From positions 17,750 through 81,749 of the forward strand of contig DCIG01000013.1 of the NCBI GenBank assembly GCA_002315855.1: 64,000 nucleotides of DNA. The letters are read 5' to 3'. The position numbers and the translations under genes were made by a program. The notes beneath the pieces were generated by a model, which was not told the DNA's origin, did not search any database, and saw nothing but the letters and a program-made list of their open reading frames with translations. Positions 44,247 through 53,493 of the stretch are shown one piece after another. This DNA comes from Lentisphaeria bacterium UBA1732. GTDB lineage: Bacteria; Verrucomicrobiota; Lentisphaeria; Victivallales; UBA1829. The first letter of the stretch is position 1. The number at the start of each line of letters is the position of its first letter.

Positions 44247-45080
44247 ATGGAAAAATTATCCTCTGCCTCCCCCTGCTGCGGTTGCGAATCTCAGCCGCTT
44301 TCTGCTCCCGCCCCTGACCAAAGCGCGGAAACGCCTGTTTCTTCCTCATCCTCAATCACTCCGCTCCCGAAATACTGCATTCTCAGCGGCAGCATGATGA
44401 AACTCATTGCCGTCATCACCATGACGATTGACCATATCGGTTACTACATCATGCGTTATTATGACCAATGTTTCGTTTCTTTTTTCAAAATCGGCTCTTA
44501 CGACTTCACTGCCTACTATCTTTCCCGCACCATCGGACGCATTGCCTTCCCCATTTTCTGCTTCCTGATTACGGAGGGTTTCCTGCACACCCGCAACCGC
44601 CTCCGCTACGGCTTCCGGCTTCTCCTTTTCGCTCTGGCCTCCGAAATCCCTTTCCACTTGGCCGCCAATGCCAAGCTCTATGAAAACGATAGTCATAACG
44701 TCTTTTTCACACTCTTTTTAGGTTATTTGGGCCTTTGTGCCGTGGAATATTTCCGCCGTAAAAAATCTCTTCAGATTGTCTCCGTCGTTCTCCTGTTCCT
44801 GATTGCCGGTCATGCAAACTGCGATTACATGCACCAGGGCTTCTGCTTCATTCTGCTCATGTATTATCTGCGCTCCTGCCGCATTGTGCAGGCCGTTGCC
44901 GGCAGCGCACTCCTGCCCAATCCTCTGGGTGTCCTCCTTGCCTTTATCCCCATCAATCTTTACAACGGCAAACGCGGCTTCATTCAGCACCCCGTTCTGC
45001 AATATCTCTTCTATCTGTTTTATCCCGTTCACCTCCTCATTATCTACTACTTCGCACATTACAGTCTTCACCTCATCTGA
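44247..45080 (+). CDS. TraX-family membrane protein
   Basis: This 277-residue protein has an N-terminal Cys/Ser/Pro-rich segment of about 45 residues, unusual for the family. Seven to eight membrane helices follow. Family marks are MMKLIAVITMTIDHIGYYI (the K-x-IA-x-x-x-MxxDHxG motif, about residues 52-66), LSRTIGRIAFPIFCFLITEGFLHTRN, RLLLFALASEIPFHL, NVFFTLFLGYL, and a C-terminal LQYLFYLFYPVHLLII. TraX acetylates F-pilin in plasmids, but chromosomal homologues are widespread, probably acyltransferases for surface molecules. The start has no strong ribosome site. Confidence 0.85.
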   Translation: MEKLSSASPCCGCESQPLSAPAPDQSAETPVSSSSSITPLPKYCILSGSMMKLIAVITMTIDHIGYYIMRYYDQCFVSFFKIGSYDFTAYYLSRTIGRIAFPIFCFLITEGFLHTRNRLRYGFRLLLFALASEIPFHLAANAKLYENDSHNVFFTLFLGYLGLCAVEYFRRKKSLQIVSVVLLFLIAGHANCDYMHQGFCFILLMYYLRSCRIVQAVAGSALLPNPLGVLLAFIPINLYNGKRGFIQHPVLQYLFYLFYPVHLLIIYYFAHYSLHLI

Positions 45081-45100
45081 ACTCACCGCAAGCACATCCC

Positions 45101-47293
45101 ATGCACTCGAAATCTCTTGTTCTTTCCGTTCTCCTGTTTGCCGGGGCATTCGCTCCGTGCGTTCTGTCTGCTTCCGACTTGAAACTCTACGAAAACACCC
45201 CCGGCTCCTCATGGGAATCTGAGTTTTACCCCGTCGGAAACGGCACGCTCGGTGCCATGACCAATGGCGGCATCGAACGCGATGAACTCCAGCTCAACAT
45301 TGATTCCCTTTGGACTGGTGATGACTGCCCCGACGGCAATTACGACAAAATGGGGAGCTACCAGAATTTCGGCAGTCTCTTCGTCCGGTTTGAAAACATG
45401 TCCGATGTTTCGGACTACCGCCGCGAACTCGATTTGGAAGAGGCCGTCATTGAAACCGAAATGAACGTCAATCGCCTCAAACACGAGCGCAAACTCTTCA
45501 TCAGTGCCCCCGACAAAGTTCTCTGCTACACGGTCGAATCCGAACAGAAGGTTTCCGGTTCCGTTTCATTCGCTCCTGCACAGCGCGGCTGTCAGATCAC
45601 CGCTGCCCGGGATATGCTCACCATCAGTGGCAAAATTCCCGGAAACAATCTTCAATACCGCGGTCTTCTCCTCCTCACGGGCGATGGCGCAATCTCCTCG
45701 GAGGACAATCAAATCGTTTTCCGCAACTGCAAAAATCTCCGTCTTCTGTTTACCGCAGACACAGATTACGCCCTCTCTGCCGCCTCAAATTTCCGCAATC
45801 CCGCCAAACTTGCCGCCCTCGACTCCATCCTGAATCACGCGTCCGCCCGTTCCGATGATGAACTGGAGGAACGCCACAAAAAAGATTATGCCCGCTATTT
45901 CGACCGCGTCGAATTTGAGCTGGAAAACCACGATGCCGATCTCCCGACCTCCAAACGCATTGCCAATGCGAAACAGGGCAGATTCGATACTGTGCTCCCC
46001 GTTTTGATGTTCCAGTATGGACGGTATCTGCTGATTTCCAGCAGCCGCCCCGGCTCGCTCCCTGCCAACTTGCAGGGTATTTGGAACAACTCGAACAATC
46101 CCGCCTGGCACAGCGACTATCACACAAACATCAACATCCAGATGAATTACTGGGGTGCCGAACCTGCCAATCTTCCCGAAATGCACCGGCCGCTCTTCGA
46201 TTTCCTCCGCGAAAGCATTCCCGCCGCCTCTGCCGCCGTCAAACGTGAATTTCCCGGCAATGACGGCTTTGCTTTCCGCACCAGCATGAATCCTTTCGGC
46301 GGCATGGGCTGGAAATGGAACTGGCCTGGCGCCGCCTGGCTGGCGATGCACATGCACCTGCACTGGCAATACACCGCTGACCTCGATTTCCTGAAAAATG
46401 AAGCATATCCCTACTATCAGGGCTGCGCTCGTTTTTGGGTCAAGTACCTGAAAACGCGCCCCGATGGCACGGTTGTCGTCCCGAATGGATGGTCGCCGGA
46501 ACACGGCCCCGCCGAGGATGGCATCGCTCACGATCAGCAGATTGTCGCCGAGTTCTTCGATGCCTTCCTCTCTGCCTCGCACACCCTCAATATTCAGGAC
46601 GAACTCGTTTCTCAGGTCGCCCGCCTTCGCAAAAAACTGCTCGGCCACAAAATCGGCAAATGGGGTCAGCTTCAGGAATGGGAAACCGACCGCGATGTCA
46701 AAGGCGATGAACACCGCCACACCTCGCATCTCTACGCCGTTTACCCCGGCTCATCCATCAATGCCGTGGAAACTCCTGACTTCTTCCGCGCCGCCCGTGT
46801 CGCTTTGGAAGGCCGCACGCTGACCGGAGACTCCCGCCGTTCCTGGACGTGGCCTTGGCGTACTGCTTTGTGGGCTCGGTTCCGCGATGGCGTGAAAGCG
46901 CAGGAAATGATTCGCGGCTTGCTTCAGTTCAATACGCTTTCAAATCTTTTCACCAATCATCCGCCGTTCCAGATGGACGGCAATTTCGGCTTCACGGGTG
47001 CGCTTTGCGAACTCTTCCTCCAGTGTCCCGGTGATGAAATCCACATCATGCCATGCTCTTTGCCGCAGGAATGGAGTAAAGGCTCTCTCCGCGGTCTTTG
47101 TGCGAAAGGTGCTGTCACGGTGGATATTGATTGGGAAAATGGCAGCCCCTCAGAAGTTGTCCTTTCATCGAAAAAAAGCGCTTCCGTCAAGGTCGTTTTC
47201 CCCTCGAAAATGACTTATGGCGGACAGTCCTCCTCCGAATTTTCTCTGACCCTCCAACCCGGTACCCGCTATCAGTTCAAAAATGCTCGTTGA
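45101..47293 (+). CDS. Secreted GH95 alpha-L-fucosidase (or related alpha-L-galactosidase)
   Basis: This 730-residue protein has a signal peptide (HSKSLVLSVLLFAGAFAPCVLSA). It enters the GH95 N-terminal beta-domain directly (WESEFYPVGNGTLGAMTNGGIERDELQLNIDSLWTGD). The (alpha/alpha)6 catalytic barrel shows HTNINIQMNYWGAEPANL (the two key Asn residues), NGWSPEHGPAEDGIAHDQQ (general-acid Glu), and FQMDGNFGFTGALCE (the Asp). A C-terminal beta-domain ends the protein. GH95 enzymes cleave terminal alpha-1,2-fucose, some alpha-L-galactose. The gene is slightly shorter than typical 750-800 residue homologues. A GH29 gene lies 2 kb away on the other strand. Confidence 0.93.
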   Translation: MHSKSLVLSVLLFAGAFAPCVLSASDLKLYENTPGSSWESEFYPVGNGTLGAMTNGGIERDELQLNIDSLWTGDDCPDGNYDKMGSYQNFGSLFVRFENMSDVSDYRRELDLEEAVIETEMNVNRLKHERKLFISAPDKVLCYTVESEQKVSGSVSFAPAQRGCQITAARDMLTISGKIPGNNLQYRGLLLLTGDGAISSEDNQIVFRNCKNLRLLFTADTDYALSAASNFRNPAKLAALDSILNHASARSDDELEERHKKDYARYFDRVEFELENHDADLPTSKRIANAKQGRFDTVLPVLMFQYGRYLLISSSRPGSLPANLQGIWNNSNNPAWHSDYHTNINIQMNYWGAEPANLPEMHRPLFDFLRESIPAASAAVKREFPGNDGFAFRTSMNPFGGMGWKWNWPGAAWLAMHMHLHWQYTADLDFLKNEAYPYYQGCARFWVKYLKTRPDGTVVVPNGWSPEHGPAEDGIAHDQQIVAEFFDAFLSASHTLNIQDELVSQVARLRKKLLGHKIGKWGQLQEWETDRDVKGDEHRHTSHLYAVYPGSSINAVETPDFFRAARVALEGRTLTGDSRRSWTWPWRTALWARFRDGVKAQEMIRGLLQFNTLSNLFTNHPPFQMDGNFGFTGALCELFLQCPGDEIHIMPCSLPQEWSKGSLRGLCAKGAVTVDIDWENGSPSEVVLSSKKSASVKVVFPSKMTYGGQSSSEFSLTLQPGTRYQFKNAR

Positions 47294-47338
47294 AACTGAT
47301 TCAGCTTTCCCCGTACCGTCTTTTAAGGAATTTTTATC

Positions 47339-48079
47339 ATGAAATGTTTGATTCTTGCCGCAGGTTATGCCACCCGCCTTTATCCCCTCACGGAAAACTT
47401 CCCCAAACCTCTCCTCAAAATCGGCGATTCCGCGATTGTCGACTGGCTGGTCGATGACATTGACACGTCCGGTGTCGTGGATGAATACGCTGTCGTTACC
47501 AACCACAAATTCGCTCAGCATTTTCGCGATTGGGCGGCTGGGAAAAATCAGACCATCCGCGTTGTGGACGATGGCACATCCACCAATGAAACACGCCTCG
47601 GCGCGGTCTGTGATATTCAGTTTGCCTTCGATGAGCTTGGCTGGGATGATGATATGCTGGTGATTGCCGGAGACAATGTCCTCGACTTCAGCCTCACCGC
47701 CCTGCTTCGTTATGCGCAAACGAAAGGCACCAGCTGCATTATGCGCTACTTCGAGCCATCAGACAAAAAACTCCTCAAAGCCGGTGTCGTTACCATTGAT
47801 GAAAACGACCGTATCATTGCCATGACCGAAAAATCCCCGACCCCGGCGACACACTGGTGCTGTCCCCCGTTCTATTTCTATACCCGTGCCGATGCCAAAC
47901 TGGTGAAAAAAGGCATCGAATCCGGGTGCGGCATCGATGCGCCCGGCAGTTTCATTGCATGGCTCAGCCGGCAGGTCCCCGTTCACGCCATGGAAATGCC
48001 AGGACGGCGTTACGACATCGGCAATCTGGAAAGCTATCAGGCGGTTCAGCAGGAATACCGCGGCATTACCGTCAGATAA
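47339..48079 (+). CDS. Sugar nucleotidyltransferase (NTP_transferase family)
   Basis: This 246-residue protein starts KCLILAAGYATRLYPLTENFPKPLLKIG, the nucleotide-binding signature. It shows LVIAGDNVLDFSL (metal-binding Asp), EKSPTPATHWCCPPFYFY and GRRYDIGNLESYQAVQQEY. It has no C-terminal hexapeptide domain, so it resembles small glucose-1-phosphate thymidylyltransferase or uridylyltransferase types. The sugar and the nucleotide are not determined. It follows GH95 with a 45-bp gap and a weak AAGGAA ribosome site. Confidence 0.9.
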   Translation: MKCLILAAGYATRLYPLTENFPKPLLKIGDSAIVDWLVDDIDTSGVVDEYAVVTNHKFAQHFRDWAAGKNQTIRVVDDGTSTNETRLGAVCDIQFAFDELGWDDDMLVIAGDNVLDFSLTALLRYAQTKGTSCIMRYFEPSDKKLLKAGVVTIDENDRIIAMTEKSPTPATHWCCPPFYFYTRADAKLVKKGIESGCGIDAPGSFIAWLSRQVPVHAMEMPGRRYDIGNLESYQAVQQEYRGITVR

Positions 48080-48084
48080 TTTTT

Positions 48085-49218
48085 TCAGTCCTCATCTTCG
48101 GTACACAGCAGTACGATTTTCGTGATTTCCGGCGGTACACCCAGCCGGTACGCAAATCCTCTCCAGATTCCCGCACCGCTGCTCACGTACAGCTTCATCC
48201 CTCCGAAATCATACAGTCCCCCGCTCACCCCCGCATTGAATGGCGCAATCAGCCATTCGCGTACCCCTGCAATCATCCCGCCGTGTGTATGCCCCGACAA
48301 TTGCAGGACTATCCTCGAATCCTTCATCGCATCCTGCCTCACTTTCGGCTGATGTGCCGCGAGGATTGCCGGTACGCCTTCGGGAATCCCCTCCATCGCC
48401 GTTTGCAGTGAACACTTCGGGATTCCCGGATTCGCTCCATATCGTTGCGACACGGGATCGGCCACTCCGGCGATTGCCAGTTTCGCCCCGTTTTTCTCAA
48501 TCACGGTGTTTGCGTTTACCAGCAGTTTCACTCCGCAGTCTTTCGTCAGGAATCCCGTCAGCTCTTCATAGCCGTTGAAATACTCATGGTTTCCCGGCAC
48601 CGCATAAACCCCGTCCTTTGACCTCAGATCTCCCAGCGGAAGCAGTGCTCTGCGGCGTTTGGCGGGCGTACCGTCGGCGAAATCTCCCCCCAGCAGCACC
48701 AAATCCGCCCCTGCCGCATTGGTCCGGCATACCACGGTCAGGGGATAGTTCTCCCCTGTCATGCAGCTCGCGTGCAAATCGCTGATGAATGCAATGCTGT
48801 ACCCGTCAAACTCCTTTGGCAGTCCTCTGACCTCGATTTCCTGCGTATGCACCTTCGGCAAACTCAAGGCTTCTGCCGTCCCTGCCGCCGCCAGCAGTGC
48901 CGCCGCTCCCGCCGCAGAAATCCCGATTCGCCGGAACGCAATTTCCCTGCGGAAACCGTACCGTATCACCGCGAATACCGCCTCTCCGCACAGCATCAGG
49001 GGAATCATTGTTACCAGCGTATTGGACATCCATGCGAACAGGATGGCAATGAATCTTGGCAGTTCAAACAGGAATGTCCCTGCCTGAACCGCCGTCATTC
49101 CGGCGAATATCAGCAGTCCCCCGCCCACTTTCCACGCCGTTTTTCCACGTTGGATGAGGAATGCTGCCCGCATCCCCAGATACAGCAGCATTCCCAAATA
49201 CACCCACAGGAAAATCAT
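48085..49218 (-). CDS. Membrane-bound calcineurin-like metallophosphoesterase (YkuE/YaeI-like)
   Basis: This 377-residue protein has four N-terminal membrane helices (residues 1-115). A metallophosphoesterase domain follows with all five motifs: ISDLHA, LLGGDFADG, VPGNHEYF, ILAAHQP and SGHTHGGM, and a C-terminal GLYDFGGMKLYVSSGAGIWRG loop. Related enzymes hydrolyse UDP-diacylglucosamine-like or other membrane phosphodiesters; the substrate here is unknown. AAAGGA precedes ATG 49218. It lies 5 bp after the GH29 stop and is probably co-transcribed with it. Confidence 0.9.
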   Translation of the reverse strand: MIFLWVYLGMLLYLGMRAAFLIQRGKTAWKVGGGLLIFAGMTAVQAGTFLFELPRFIAILFAWMSNTLVTMIPLMLCGEAVFAVIRYGFRREIAFRRIGISAAGAAALLAAAGTAEALSLPKVHTQEIEVRGLPKEFDGYSIAFISDLHASCMTGENYPLTVVCRTNAAGADLVLLGGDFADGTPAKRRRALLPLGDLRSKDGVYAVPGNHEYFNGYEELTGFLTKDCGVKLLVNANTVIEKNGAKLAIAGVADPVSQRYGANPGIPKCSLQTAMEGIPEGVPAILAAHQPKVRQDAMKDSRIVLQLSGHTHGGMIAGVREWLIAPFNAGVSGGLYDFGGMKLYVSSGAGIWRGFAYRLGVPPEITKIVLLCTEDED

Positions 49219-49223
49219 GTCCT

Positions 49224-51035
49224 TTACCGGCTTATGACACCGATTTCCGCGAATACGATCCCATCACCGTCATCCAGCGTATGTTCTGCCGTCAGACGGA
49301 TTCGGTCTCCTTCCGCGTCTTGCACCGTAATCATCTGCGGAATCGGATTTGCCCGGATGTTGGAAAATTCCACCTCCGCAGCCTTGCTCCAAACCCCGTT
49401 TTTCCGCACTTCCAGAATACAGCGGTCGGGCGTTCCGGACGGCACACTTGCGAGCGGCGTGAAGACCACTCCCTGAATCTTTGCAGTTCCTGCCGGCAAA
49501 TCCGCCTCTACGGCATGACCGTTCGGCTTGCCTGCCGTCAGACGCACATAATCCTTCCGCGACCGCAGATCATCCCGCCTCATGGGGGCACCGTTCCCGA
49601 TCAGGTCGTCCGGCGCAAGATAACCCCACATTTTCAGCTTTCGCACGGGTGCATGACTTTTGGTGATTACGATATGCACTGCACTGCATTCCACGGGCTG
49701 GAATCCTCTCAGCCGGTTCAGTCCGATGGCTTTGCCGTCCAGTACGCGTTTCCATTTGCCTTTTTGCAGGACTTCCACATAGTATTCCATCACCTGCTCC
49801 CCTGCCGACTCCGCCAGGTCCTCCTGCATTTTGATGAAATTCAGCGTCCGCGTCTCCCCGAATGCCGCCACACCCTCGTTGTTTTCCAGAAACATTTCTT
49901 TCTCGAATACCTTCTCCGCAAACAGCGAATCCACGGCCGCCTTGAATTCTTTCAGCCTCTTGACATCGTTTTCGTGAATCAGTCCCCGCTTGTCAGGTGC
50001 CATGCCCAGATTCATGTATGCGCCTTCGCCCACCGACCTCAGATAGATATTCACCAGTTGACGCACGCTCTTCTGCGCATTGTCTTCACGCTCGTGATAG
50101 AACCACCCGGGACGCAGCGGCACATCGCAGTCTCCCGGAATGAAAAACACGCCGTCTGCATGACCTGCTGTCGCTTCTTCGGTCTTGCAGAATCCCGGCA
50201 TGGCCTCTCCCTCGGCAGGACGCGGCGAACGCGGTGTAAATGACCCGAATGATTCTTTTGCCGCCAGTCCCTGCTCGTTGCCGATCCATCGCACATCCGG
50301 CCCCACATCGCTGAAGATTGCCGCATCCGGCTGTAAATCCCGGATGATCTGCCACGTGTTCAGCCAGTCGTAATACGTCCTGTGGTCGATTGTGCGCCGT
50401 TCCCTCGCTCCCCCGTAGTAACCGTCTCCGCCGTTCGCCCCGTCCAGAAACACCTCGAATGCGGGTCCGTAATTGCTCAGCACCTCCCTCAGCTGTTCGC
50501 GGAAAATGCTCAGATATTCCGGCTTCCCGTAGTTCGCATTGTTCCGGTCCCACGGCGACACATAGAATCCTGCGTCCAGCCCGTATTTCCTGCACGCATC
50601 CGCCATTTCTTTCACAAAATCGCCTTTCCCGTCGCGGAATCCCGTTTTGGTGATGTTGTGTTCCGTTGTCTTGCTCGGCCACATGCACAGACCGTCATGA
50701 TGCTTGCACACGATGATGATTCCGGTGATTCCGCCGTCCTTGCACGCCTTCACGATCTGTTCTGCATCGAATTCGCTTGGATTGAATGCCTTCGGGTCTT
50801 CGTCTCCGTAGCCCCATTCACGGTCAGTGAATGTATTCGGACCGAAATGCAGAATCGCATACACATTGTGGTCGCCACGCTTCAGAATACGGTTGGACGG
50901 CGCGCGTCCCGCGTTGTATTTGGACAGAATCGGATAGTTTTTTGCCAATTCTCCGCTGCCTGGGGATAATTCCGCCGCCTGCGCGGCACACACTGCCGCA
51001 CACACACAGATTGTCGCCATTATTTTTTTCATCAT
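49224..51035 (-). CDS. Secreted GH29 alpha-L-fucosidase
   Basis: This 603-residue protein has a signal peptide (KKIMATICVCAAVCAAQA). A GH29 barrel follows, with KRGDHNVYAILHFGPNTFTDREWGYGDEDPKAFNPSEFDAEQIV, GIIIVCKHHDGLCMWPSKTTEHN, YGLDAGFYVSPWDRN, and a FEVFLDGANGGDGYYGG segment holding the probable nucleophile Asp. The C-terminal part has F5/8-type (carbohydrate-binding-like) features. The family includes fucosidases with 1,3/1,4 preference, complementing GH95. AAGGAGC precedes the ATG. Its promoter is TTGAAA-16-TATATT. Confidence 0.93.
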   Translation of the reverse strand: MMKKIMATICVCAAVCAAQAAELSPGSGELAKNYPILSKYNAGRAPSNRILKRGDHNVYAILHFGPNTFTDREWGYGDEDPKAFNPSEFDAEQIVKACKDGGITGIIIVCKHHDGLCMWPSKTTEHNITKTGFRDGKGDFVKEMADACRKYGLDAGFYVSPWDRNNANYGKPEYLSIFREQLREVLSNYGPAFEVFLDGANGGDGYYGGARERRTIDHRTYYDWLNTWQIIRDLQPDAAIFSDVGPDVRWIGNEQGLAAKESFGSFTPRSPRPAEGEAMPGFCKTEEATAGHADGVFFIPGDCDVPLRPGWFYHEREDNAQKSVRQLVNIYLRSVGEGAYMNLGMAPDKRGLIHENDVKRLKEFKAAVDSLFAEKVFEKEMFLENNEGVAAFGETRTLNFIKMQEDLAESAGEQVMEYYVEVLQKGKWKRVLDGKAIGLNRLRGFQPVECSAVHIVITKSHAPVRKLKMWGYLAPDDLIGNGAPMRRDDLRSRKDYVRLTAGKPNGHAVEADLPAGTAKIQGVVFTPLASVPSGTPDRCILEVRKNGVWSKAAEVEFSNIRANPIPQMITVQDAEGDRIRLTAEHTLDDGDGIVFAEIGVISR

Positions 51036-51088
51036 GCTTGCTCCTTGAGTTGATTATTTTGAACTAAGCTCGAAAAAACATCTTTTTC

Positions 51089-51116
51089 AATATATACGCT
51101 CCCCCTCATTTTTCAA
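51089..51116 (-). promoter_or_regulatory. Promoter of the GH29 gene
   Basis: Minus strand TTGAAA (51116-51111), 16 bp, TATATT (51094-51089). A reverse-oriented GAGCTTAGTTCAAAA-type repeat core lies at 51057-51071. Confidence 0.6.
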
Positions 51117-51305
51117 GACTCACCCTCTCATATAACGCAAATATAACGAAATCCCCGCTCCCTTTCGTCCGTCGCCTCAGGAAAACGGATTCCCCGCAAA
51201 ATATGATTTCTGACGGTTTGAAACGATTCTTTCTTTTTTACAAATGCGCATCTTGCTTCTTTTCCTGAAAATCTCATCTTTTTTTTACTTTTTTCTTTTT
51301 TCGGC

Positions 51306-51333
51306 TTGACAATGTCCGTTTTTGTGCTAAATT
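51306..51333 (+). promoter_or_regulatory. Promoter of tRNA-Asp
   Basis: TTGACA (51306-51311), 16 bp, TAAATT (51328-51333), about 31 bp before the tRNA 5' end. Confidence 0.6.
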
Positions 51334-51364
51334 AATTATATCTTGCAGTCAGCAGCAGATTTGC

Positions 51365-51441
51365 GGGGGCGTAGCTCAACTGGTTAGAGTGCCACCCTGT
51401 CACGGTGGATGTTGCGGGTTCGAGTCCCGTCGCTCTCGCCA
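51365..51441 (+). tRNA. tRNA-Asp (anticodon GTC)
   Basis: This 77-nt cloverleaf includes an encoded CCA. The acceptor GGGGGCG (51365-51371) pairs with CGCTCTC through two G-U pairs. The D-arm is GCTC...GAGT, the anticodon stem CCACC/GGTGG encloses CTGTCAC, and the T-arm is GCGGGTTCGAGTCCCGT. The anticodon GTC decodes aspartate codons. Confidence 0.95.
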
Positions 51442-51502
51442 TTTTTGTGCCCTGATTTTCGGTTTTCGCAAAGTTTCCAACATGCAGAACGGAGAATTTT
51501 TC

Positions 51503-52399
51503 ATGAATCAGATCATTCAGCATTTCCTCGGCTATCTTACTGCAGAACGCGGACTTGCGCGGAATTCTGTCCATGCCTATGCCGCCGATTTGCAGGATTT
51601 CTCTGATTTCCTCCTTGCGCACCGCTGCACCTCGTTTGCAGATGCCTCCCGCGAAACTATCCTCGACTATCTCGAAATCTGCCGGAATGACCGCGGCATG
51701 GAGGTCAGCAGCATTGCACGGCGTCTGATTGCCATTAAAATCCTTTACCGCTATTTGGCCCGCGAACACCTCGTGCCGTCCGATATTACGGGCATTATGG
51801 AGTCCCCCCGCCTTTGGCACATCCTCCCCGATTTCCTCACGTATGATGAGGTCGAACGCCTTTTGGCGGTCTACCCTCCCTCTGCCAAAGACCCGCTGAC
51901 TCTCCGCAACCGCTGCATCATCGAGCTGCTCTATTCCTGCGGACTGCGTGTCAGCGAATGCGTTGATCTGCGGACGGATTCTCTGAAACTCGATGATAAA
52001 ATCGTCCGTGTGCTGGGCAAAGGCTCCAAGGAACGCATTGTCCCCATAGGCAGTGTGGCAATCCGGCTGCTGAATCGTTATTTCACCCATGCCCGCCCCG
52101 TCCTTGCGGGTGGACGTCAGGATACGCATCTTTTCCTTTCCAATCACGGGCACAAGCTCGACCGTGAACGCGTCTGGATGATTGTGAAAGATGCCGCAAG
52201 AATCGCCGGCATCATCAAGAATATTCACCCTCATACCCTGCGTCATTCCTTCGCAAGCCACCTGCTGGAAAACGGTGCCGATTTGCGTGTCATTCAGGAA
52301 ATGCTCGGTCATGCCGACATCGCCACCACGCAGATTTACACACACATCGAACAAAACAAACTCCTGGCGACCTTCCGTCAGTTCCATCCGAGGTCATAA
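51503..52399 (+). CDS. Tyrosine recombinase XerD/XerC
   Basis: The protein is 298 residues from ATG 51503, preceded by CGGAGAA; the reading frame runs back into the tRNA but that part cannot be coding. It has an N-terminal SAM-like core-binding domain (IIQHFLGYLTAERGLARNSVHAYAADLQDFSDF) and a catalytic domain with GLRVSECVDL (Arg), VLGKGSKERIVPI (Lys), HPHTLRHSFASHLLENGADLRVIQEMLGHADIATTQIYTH (His-Arg, His, Tyr). This is full-length Xer, most likely the chromosome-dimer resolvase XerD, not a phage integrase. It is followed after 2 bp by apbE. Confidence 0.92.
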   Translation: MNQIIQHFLGYLTAERGLARNSVHAYAADLQDFSDFLLAHRCTSFADASRETILDYLEICRNDRGMEVSSIARRLIAIKILYRYLAREHLVPSDITGIMESPRLWHILPDFLTYDEVERLLAVYPPSAKDPLTLRNRCIIELLYSCGLRVSECVDLRTDSLKLDDKIVRVLGKGSKERIVPIGSVAIRLLNRYFTHARPVLAGGRQDTHLFLSNHGHKLDRERVWMIVKDAARIAGIIKNIHPHTLRHSFASHLLENGADLRVIQEMLGHADIATTQIYTHIEQNKLLATFRQFHPRS

Positions 52400-52401
52400 C
52401 C

Positions 52402-53493
52402 ATGCTCAAATTCTTATCCGGTCCGGCTCAGAAAAAAACATTCCTCCGCATGACCGTCCGCAACCTCATCCTCATTCTGATTCTCTGCGCCATTGTTTAT
52501 GTGGTGCGGGGAGGTTTTTCCGGCGATACACGCGACCTCAAACGCCTCAACCTCATGTTTTCCGCCATGAGTACCGTGGGCAATATCGAACTCTACGGCA
52601 CAGACATGGATGAACTGAAAAAAGCACGGGATGATGCTCACGCCGCCATCATGGAGGTCAATCAGGTGTGCAATATCTTTGACCCCGCCAGCGAGCTTGC
52701 CCGCCTCAATGCCACTGCCGCGGAAACCCCTTTCGTCTGCTCCGGTCTTCTCTGGGACCTCATTGTCAGGTCCCGTGCATTCAGTAAAATGACCGATGAA
52801 TATTTCGACATTACCTGCGCCCCGCTGGTCGCCCTCTGGCGCGAAGCAGGAGAAAAAGGAACTCTCCCGACCTCGGATGAACTCGAACAGGCAAAAGCAC
52901 TCTGCGGCTTCCGGAATGTGGAACTCGACCTGAAGGCTCAGTCCGTTAAATTCAAAAAATCAGGCGTTTCACTGAATCCCGGCGGAATCGCAAAAGGCTA
53001 TGCCCTCGACCTCGCCGCTGCGGCCGCCCGCAAACACGGCATCGACTGCGGCTGGATTGATTTGGGCGGCAACGTCCTCACTCTGACCAATCCTCCCCCT
53101 CATAAAGAAACCTATACCGCCTCCATCAAGAACCCCTTCGACCGCGAAACTTCCATCGGCACAGTCCCCATGAAGAAGCAGGCGATCAGCACCAGCGGCA
53201 ACTACGAACGCTTCGTCACCATCGACGGACACCGCTACACCCACATCATCAACCCGAAAACCGGATGGCCAGTCGAAAACACCGCCTCCGTAACCGTTCT
53301 GGCGGAACGCGGCATCGAATCCGATGTCCTGTCCACGGCAATCTTCGTCGGCGGTACGGAAATGGTGGAAAAAATCCGCTCATACTTCCCCGACCTGAAC
53401 GCACTGATCATCCGCGGCACTCCGGATAACCCCGAAATCATCACCAGCGGTACCGTCTGGTCCCAAATCACCTTCCAATCGTCCTCAAAATAA
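52402..53493 (+). CDS. apbE: FAD:protein FMN transferase (ApbE)
   Basis: This 363-residue protein has one N-terminal membrane anchor (LILILILCAIVYVV, about residues 16-29). The ApbE fold follows, with STVGNIELYG, EVNQVCNIFDPASELARLN, VSLNPGGIAKGYALDLAAAAARKHGIDCGWIDLGGN and YTHIINPKTGWPVE (metal site). ApbE covalently attaches FMN to Thr/Ser residues of NQR and RNF subunits outside the membrane. No nqr or rnf gene is in the window. It is co-transcribed with the xerD-like gene, 2 bp before it. Confidence 0.93.
   Translation: MLKFLSGPAQKKTFLRMTVRNLILILILCAIVYVVRGGFSGDTRDLKRLNLMFSAMSTVGNIELYGTDMDELKKARDDAHAAIMEVNQVCNIFDPASELARLNATAAETPFVCSGLLWDLIVRSRAFSKMTDEYFDITCAPLVALWREAGEKGTLPTSDELEQAKALCGFRNVELDLKAQSVKFKKSGVSLNPGGIAKGYALDLAAAAARKHGIDCGWIDLGGNVLTLTNPPPHKETYTASIKNPFDRETSIGTVPMKKQAISTSGNYERFVTIDGHRYTHIINPKTGWPVENTASVTVLAERGIESDVLSTAIFVGGTEMVEKIRSYFPDLNALIIRGTPDNPEIITSGTVWSQITFQSSSK

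Noticed and set aside
51389..51502. N-terminal extension of the Xer recombinase into the tRNA gene
   Set aside because: It overlaps the tRNA; a good ribosome site precedes ATG 51503 and the domain starts there.
51365..52399. tRNA-integrase junction of a genomic island
   Set aside because: The recombinase after tRNA-Asp is a normal-length Xer protein in an operon with apbE. No repeated tRNA 3' end was seen downstream.
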